A stretch of 64,000 bases of DNA from Thermoplasmata archaeon UBA61 (lineage in GTDB: Archaea; Thermoplasmatota; Thermoplasmata; Lutacidiplasmatales; UBA184), in contig DASW01000008.1 in NCBI GenBank assembly GCA_002503985.1, positions 62,001-126,000 of the forward strand, written 5' to 3'. A model generated the notes under the pieces. The model was not told where the DNA came from and searched no databases. It was given only the letters and a program-made list of their open reading frames with translations. This document shows positions 59,532 through 64,000 of the stretch, piece by piece; the first letter of the stretch is position 1; every line of letters begins with the position of its first letter. The position numbers and the translations under genes were made by a program.

Positions 59532-60062
59532 TCAGGTCGGTCGGACCTCGGCGAACGTGTAGCGGTTGTTGCCGACGAAGCCGACCGCGCTCCCGGCGAT
59601 GATGCCGATTCCCTGACCGATCAACGGCGGCAGGATGGTTTCGGTGGCGAACAGCACGACCTCGTTCACCGATAGCGAGCCCAACGAGACGCCAAAGTAG
59701 AGCCCAAGCCGCCGCGAAGGAGAGTACTTGTGGTCCGCGTCGGTCTTGAACGTCCACACGCTGTTGAGGGCGAAGTTCCAGAACGTGGCCACCCCGAACG
59801 CGACCGCGCTCGCGACGAAGTACAGGAGCGGGTTCGCCGCGGTCTTGGAGGCGAAGTGGAGGACGCTCGAGAAGAAGTTCGAGACGGGGGTGCCGGAAAT
59901 GCCGTCCACCGTGAGCACGAAGGCCGCTAGGTTGACGACCACTCCCGTAAGTCCTACCACCAGGAACTTGCCGTACCGTACGATGGCGCTGGGCGGCACA
60001 CTCGAATCGGGGCTTGGGCGTCTATCTGTCGTGTGGGAGGCCGGGGGCTGTGGCTCGGCCAT
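59532..60062 (-). CDS. GtrA-like membrane protein
   Basis: 176 residues, four hydrophobic helices. RYGKFLVVGLTGVVVNLAAFVLT and ATFWNFALNSVWTFKT, then GNNRYTF at the end, match the GtrA/DPMS-like family, which often helps move lipid-linked sugars across the membrane. The N-terminal 25 residues are Pro/Ser-rich and variable. No glycosyltransferase is adjacent. Confidence 0.85.
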   Translation of the reverse strand: MAEPQPPASHTTDRRPSPDSSVPPSAIVRYGKFLVVGLTGVVVNLAAFVLTVDGISGTPVSNFFSSVLHFASKTAANPLLYFVASAVAFGVATFWNFALNSVWTFKTDADHKYSPSRRLGLYFGVSLGSLSVNEVVLFATETILPPLIGQGIGIIAGSAVGFVGNNRYTFAEVRPT

Positions 60063-60363
60063 CGCCTAGGGTACCCGCCCCCGCAGAAGGGTCCCGATCG
60101 CTCGATCATCGCATTTCGCGACGTAGTGTCTGGACCGGAGTGCGACCCCCTCGGACCCCGGACGAGCATCGGCCGCAGACATCGCTCAGGCACCCGGTCC
60201 GGCCCACCTTGAGGGTCGATATAGAGGGGACGGGCAGGACGGACACGCCCATCCCGAGAGGGCCGGCATCATCTCCGCGGCGTTCCCTCAAGATGACCGT
60301 GGGGACATGCGCTTCGCGAAGAGCGAGCCCGCGTGCCGTGCGAGTCGGTGAGCGGGTCCTCTC
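60063..60363. other. Intergenic region before the 33-residue-repeat gene
   Basis: About 300 nt. A GATATAG patch lies near 60218-60225, too far from 60364 to serve the start given. No gene seen. Confidence 0.4.
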
Positions 60364-61854
60364 GTGCGACAGGGGTGGCCCATTAACCCAGCCGGCTCGG
60401 AATCCGGTCCCACGGAGAGTTTATCGTTCCTGCCCGGGTATTCCTCCCCCGGTAGGAAGTTCTTGGCGAGCCAATGGCTGGACCCACATCCAACGCGCGT
60501 TCAGCAGAAGGCCCTCCGAACGCTCGTCAAGGCCGGCTGCGGCCCAGATGAGCTGGACCTCATCGTTTCCTACCTTGCCAAGGCGTTCCCGACGGGGGAC
60601 GAAGGGTCGCAAAAGCTGTCGGAGATCGCCGAATTCGCGACCTCCATCGGCATCCCTGCGGCCCGGGACTACTTCCGAGCGATCGAAGAGACGAAGGCGG
60701 TCGCGGAGCTCACGGACGAGCGGGTGCTCGCCTTTGCCCGGTCCGTGGACCGCCATACCGCTGAGTGGTACTTTTGGGCGGTTTGGGGGACAAAGGCGGT
60801 CCAAGAGCTCACGAACGAGAGGGTCCTCAAGGCGGTGAAGTTCTTCCGGTCGATTGACAGTCCGGCGACCGTAGAGTACTTCCTGGCCATCCGGGAGACG
60901 AAGGCCGCTGCGGAGCTGACCCGCGAGCGGGTCCTCAACTTCGCGGAATCGATCGGCAGCGATGCCGCGGTCGAGTACTTCGGAGCGTTCTGGGAGACGA
61001 AGGCGGTCGCGGAGCTCACGGACGAGAGGGTGCTCCAGTTCGCCCTGTCCGTCGGTAGCGATGCCGCCAAGGAGTACTTCCTTGCGATCCGGGAGACGAA
61101 GGCGGTAGCCGAGCTCACCGATCCGAAGGTCCTGTCCCTCGCCAATTCCATGGGTGGCCGCGTCGCGGGGGATTACTTCCGGGCGATCCGGGAGACCAGG
61201 GCCGCCGCGGCCCTCACGAACGAGAACGTGCTCATCTTCGCCGAATCGATCGGTAGGGGCCCCGCGAGCGAGTACTTCCGGGTGATCCGGAGCACGAAGG
61301 CGGTCACCGAGCTCACGGGCGAGGGCCTGCTCCGGGCGTCCGGGGTGATCCGAGCTATCGGCAGCGACGCGGCGCTGGACTACTTCCTGGCGGTCGCGGC
61401 GAGACAGGGCGCCCCGCTCCCTCCGGAAGCCGAGGAGGGGGCCATCGTCCCCGCCCCGGGCGAGACCGTGCCCGTGCTGACCCTCCTGGACATTCCCAGC
61501 TACGACCGGCTCAAGCCGGTGGCGCTGCTCGGCGTCAGCGGCCTCTTCTGGTGGGGAATGTGGCAATTCGCCAACGTCAGTGCGGTCGCGTCGCAAGGCC
61601 TCGTCAACCTGTCGGTGGTCGCCGGGGGCTGGGTCGTCTTGCTGAGCGCGGTGTACCTGCTCGCGGGCGTAATCGCAGAGCGGTCCAGCGAGGAATTTCT
61701 GAAGTGCCGCCGACGCCTGCTGAACGAGCACGGCATCCGATGGCATGACTGCTTCGCGACCGACCGGCGCTGCGACGTATGCTGGAGCGCCGGCCACGTG
61801 CACGAAGACCGTCAGTACGATTACGGCCGCTTCTGCCGTTGCCCCGCGTGCTAG
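60364..61854 (+). CDS. 33-residue-repeat membrane protein with zinc-binding tail
   Basis: 496 residues if started at the GTG at 60364; a TTG at 60463 after TTTATC (60420s) is an alternative. The core is a helical repeat with YF at residues 103, 136, 172, 205, 238, 271, 304 and 340: mostly a 33-residue period, each unit reading about EYF.AIRETKAVAELT.ERVL.FAESIG. Two membrane helices follow (about 385-403 and 415-438). The C-terminus carries C463, C470/C473 (CDVC) and C491, C493, C496 with nearby His, likely binding zinc. I recognise no family. The solenoid suggests a scaffold facing one side of the membrane. Confidence 0.75.
   Translation: MRQGWPINPAGSESGPTESLSFLPGYSSPGRKFLASQWLDPHPTRVQQKALRTLVKAGCGPDELDLIVSYLAKAFPTGDEGSQKLSEIAEFATSIGIPAARDYFRAIEETKAVAELTDERVLAFARSVDRHTAEWYFWAVWGTKAVQELTNERVLKAVKFFRSIDSPATVEYFLAIRETKAAAELTRERVLNFAESIGSDAAVEYFGAFWETKAVAELTDERVLQFALSVGSDAAKEYFLAIRETKAVAELTDPKVLSLANSMGGRVAGDYFRAIRETRAAAALTNENVLIFAESIGRGPASEYFRVIRSTKAVTELTGEGLLRASGVIRAIGSDAALDYFLAVAARQGAPLPPEAEEGAIVPAPGETVPVLTLLDIPSYDRLKPVALLGVSGLFWWGMWQFANVSAVASQGLVNLSVVAGGWVVLLSAVYLLAGVIAERSSEEFLKCRRRLLNEHGIRWHDCFATDRRCDVCWSAGHVHEDRQYDYGRFCRCPAC
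60660..61400 (+). repeat. Eight coding repeats of about 99 bp
   Basis: Successive copies encode the 33-residue helical unit, with two 36-residue variants. Conserved DNA such as GAGACGAAGGCGGT recurs through the block. Confidence 0.75.
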
Positions 61855-61951
61855 GGCCCGTCGCTCCGGGGGAGCCCGCCGGGCCTCTACGAGGCGCTAA
61901 ACTCAAGTGCTAATACCACCCACCGAATCACCCGCGACCCGGGAACCGACA

Positions 61952-62554
61952 ATGGACGATTCCTGCTACATCTGCCGACGGACCCAGGTGGACCTGGACC
62001 GGATCAACGAAGAGATTCGCACGCGGGTGTATCTCTCCTACTTCAGCAATGCCCGGGGGCAGATCGACGAGCAGCGGCGAAAGATCACCTTCCTCCAGCG
62101 GCTCAAGGACGAAGAGAGCGGGGACCCACACTTTCGGATCAATGCCAAGCAGGTCTTCGGCGACCCGATGGCCTACAAGAAGCTGATGCCGTGGATTGAC
62201 ACGCTCATGGAAATCGCCAATGCGGGCGGGCGGCGTACTGACGACGCGAGGACCATGGGCGAGCTCGTGGAAGAGTTGCTCGTCGAGGAGCGACGTATCA
62301 CCTCCAAACTCGAGGAAGGGTTGAACCAGATCCGAGGAGGGTTTGCCACCGGGGGAAAGCTCCCGCTCACCCTCGAGGCCGTGAGCCACCCCCTACCGGT
62401 CGAATGGTCGGTCGAGGGCTTCCCGATCAAGTGGCATGCCAGCCAGGCTAGCGACCATGAGCCCCTCCGAAAGGAGCCGGGGGGACCCCGGTCCGTGGTG
62501 GACGTCCAAATCCATCTCTGCACGCTCTGCCGGAAGATCGTCGGAAAACCCTAA
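61952..62554 (+). CDS. Cys-flanked protein of unknown function
   Basis: 200 residues from the ATG at 61952 (a GTG at 61907 is possible). CYIC near the start and CTLC near the end could join in one zinc site, bringing the termini together. The middle is mostly helical and charged (DRINEEIRTRVYLSYFSNARGQ, then ELVEELLVEERRITSKLEEGL). No family recognised. It starts 97 nt after the repeat-protein gene on the same strand, so a shared transcript and function are plausible. Confidence 0.62.
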   Translation: MDDSCYICRRTQVDLDRINEEIRTRVYLSYFSNARGQIDEQRRKITFLQRLKDEESGDPHFRINAKQVFGDPMAYKKLMPWIDTLMEIANAGGRRTDDARTMGELVEELLVEERRITSKLEEGLNQIRGGFATGGKLPLTLEAVSHPLPVEWSVEGFPIKWHASQASDHEPLRKEPGGPRSVVDVQIHLCTLCRKIVGKP

Positions 62555-62787
62555 CGGTCCGTCCGTCCGGAACTTCTCGCCCCGCGCGAATCGCGCCCTC
62601 CCCTCGGTCCTGGCCGGAACAAGGGCTTTCGCCCCGCCCACGCGAAGCCATCCACGACCTCTGGAACGGTCGGCGGCCGCGGCCTGCGGAGCACCTAGGA
62701 CCACCGGCGGCGCCGGACGAATTCGAGCAACCTTCTTAACCTGACATTGTAAAACCCGCAAAGCTCGCTACAGAGGAGAAGTGGGTT

Positions 62788-64000
62788 GTGGTAGTCTGCA
62801 TCCCCGCGACAGGCGCTTTGTGCAACTCCGGCGACATTGCCTGGGTCATCACGGCTACCGCGCTCGTGATGATCATGACCCCGGGACTGGGGTTCTTCTA
62901 CGGAGGTCTGGTCCGTCGTAAGAACCTCGTCTCGACCATCGTTCAATGCATGGCCATCTTCGGGGTCGTGAGCCTGGCCTGGGCCATCTGGGGATACTCG
63001 TTGACCTTCGGCGATTCCACCCTGGGCGGGTTCATCGGAAACTTCCAGTACTTCGCGCTGAGCGGAGTGGGCTCCTCGGCGAACACGGCCTATTCGTCGA
63101 CCATCCCCGCGCTGCTGTTCTTCGCCTTCCAGCTGAAGTTCGCGGCCATCACGCCGGCGCTGATCATCGGCGCGTTCGCGGGACGGATCCGCCTCAAGCC
63201 CCTCCTCATCTTCATCCTCGCCTGGGTGACGTTCATCTACTTCCCGGTGGCCCACTGGGTCTGGGGCGACGGGGGCTGGCTTCACGTCATGGGAGTCGAG
63301 GACTTTGCCGGTGGGATGGTGGTTCACACCACCGCCGGGGTAAGTGCGCTCGCGGCCGCGCTCGTCATCGGCCGGGGATTCGACTTCGGCAAGGAGAGTC
63401 GCCCCAACAACGTCCCGTACGTGATCCTCGGTACGGCGATTCTTTGGTTCGGCTGGTTTGGATTCAACGCGGGTAGCTCTCTCTCGGCGAACGACATCGC
63501 GGTCAACGCCCTGGTCACCACGAACCTGGCGGCCGCGGCGGGCGGTGTCAGCTGGATGATGCTGGATTGGATCCGAAAGGGAAAGCCCTCCGCGGTCGGA
63601 ATGTGCATCGGATTTGTCTGCGGACTCGCGGCTGTGACCCCCGCCGCAGGTTTCGTGAGCCCTGCGTTCTCGATGGTGATCGGTGTCGTGGCCGGCGTCG
63701 GCTGCAACTTCGTGGCCAGCTGGAGAGCGCGAACCAAGCTGGACGACTCCCTCGACGTGTTCGCCTGCCACGGGGTCGGTGGAATGTGGGGGACGGTCGC
63801 GACTGGGCTCTTCGCTTCGGTGGCCATCAACGCGGCAGGCTCGAACGGTCTCGTCTATGGCAACGTCCACTTCGCCCTGCTCCAGATGTTCGCGGTGGCC
63901 GTGGTGGCGACCTTTGCCTTCTTCGGGACCTACGTGATCCTGCGAGTGATCAACTACTTCTCGCCTCTGCGGACGAGCGCGGAGGAAGAGAAGGCCGGGC
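62788..64000 (+). CDS. amt: Ammonium transporter Amt (3' end beyond window)
   Basis: 404 residues are visible; the frame is open at the window edge. The GTG at 62788 has GAGGAG (62773-62778) upstream. MTPGLGFFYGGLVRRKN, FAGGMVVHTTAGVSALAAALVIG and FACHGVGGMWGT are Amt hallmarks, with the twin pore histidines at about residues 180 and 328. It conducts ammonia/ammonium across the membrane. A GlnK gene, often linked, may lie beyond the edge. Confidence 0.95.
   Translation, partial: MVVCIPATGALCNSGDIAWVITATALVMIMTPGLGFFYGGLVRRKNLVSTIVQCMAIFGVVSLAWAIWGYSLTFGDSTLGGFIGNFQYFALSGVGSSANTAYSSTIPALLFFAFQLKFAAITPALIIGAFAGRIRLKPLLIFILAWVTFIYFPVAHWVWGDGGWLHVMGVEDFAGGMVVHTTAGVSALAAALVIGRGFDFGKESRPNNVPYVILGTAILWFGWFGFNAGSSLSANDIAVNALVTTNLAAAAGGVSWMMLDWIRKGKPSAVGMCIGFVCGLAAVTPAAGFVSPAFSMVIGVVAGVGCNFVASWRARTKLDDSLDVFACHGVGGMWGTVATGLFASVAINAAGSNGLVYGNVHFALLQMFAVAVVATFAFFGTYVILRVINYFSPLRTSAEEEKAG

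Noticed and set aside
62695..63870. 391-codon open frame on the minus strand
   Set aside because: Exact antisense of the Amt gene; the translation is Arg/Asp/His-rich with no motif, as expected for GC-rich antisense frames.

Overview
The window is a densely coded, GC-rich archaeal chromosome segment. Archaeal-type information genes settle the domain: ribosomal proteins eL15, eL42, eS27, eL20/LX, uL1, uL10 and P1/L12; aIF2-alpha, Nop10, fibrillarin, Nop5, prefoldin alpha and beta, GINS51, FtsY, a DRG GTPase, aTrm56 and mevalonate kinase. A thermopsin-family acid protease, a DUF1628-type pilin, GTG/leaderless starts with TATA boxes about 25-35 nt upstream, and the gene mix point to a high-GC Thermoplasmatota lineage, perhaps a terrestrial or acid-adapted one. 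That lineage call is an inference; no rRNA gene is present.

Layout. 1-2512: a UbiD-family decarboxylase (cut by the window edge) divergent from a flavin amine oxidase. 2576-6297: a segment bounded by a complete tRNA-Gln(TTG) and a 20-nt direct copy of its 3' end. It carries a secreted repeat protein and a small membrane protein, and looks like a degenerate integrated element. 6445-12818: pyruvate kinase, then a minus-strand operon (B12-type binding protein, M50 protease, beta-lactamase-fold hydrolase, MFS transporter) and a TPR protein. 12871-22410: prenyl diphosphate synthase, prefoldin beta, Pcc1, PurB, carbamate kinase, a lone asparagine-synthase domain, a GmhB-like phosphatase, a DUF92 membrane protein, QueC, a MscL with a zinc-ribbon tail and ArgRS. 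22464-28414: a ThiI relative with a lost PP-loop, LX, prefoldin alpha, FtsY, TrmJ-like methylase, eL15, a TOPRIM protein and GINS51. 28407-34980: MidA-like methyltransferase, PAC2 protein, three RecA/KaiC-like proteins and a HerA/VirD4-like ATPase. 35103-46763: DRG, fibrillarin/Nop5, PurF, the L1-L10-L12 operon, the eL42-eS27-aIF2alpha-Nop10 cluster, aTrm56, mevalonate kinase, YchF and a PduO-type cobalamin adenosyltransferase.

46931-62554 is accessory in character. It begins with a ribbon-helix-helix regulator behind repeated TTTAACAC motifs, followed by a frameshifted two-gene operon (a two-helix membrane protein and a TIR-like protein). Then come a PKD-domain surface protein, a membrane protein with a zinc ribbon, and a large thermopsin. 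A strong 71-nt three-stem RNA candidate precedes PPDK, followed by an ABC exporter, a pilin and a GtrA-like protein. The region ends with an unusual 33-residue-repeat membrane protein and a Cys-rich partner. The window closes inside an Amt ammonium transporter.

Functionally, PK and PPDK sit at the PEP/pyruvate node. Prenyl synthase and mevalonate kinase (possibly with the UbiD enzyme) serve archaeal lipid synthesis. The B12-binding-like protein and the adenosyltransferase touch cobalamin use. Most core genes lie in tight ATGA/GTGA-overlapping operons, and convergent genes often overlap at their 3' ends. The best candidates for undescribed biology are the 33-residue-repeat gene pair, the broken membrane/TIR-like operon with its possible RHH operator, the structured RNA before ppdK, the three-gene KaiC-like set and the tRNA-Gln-bounded element.
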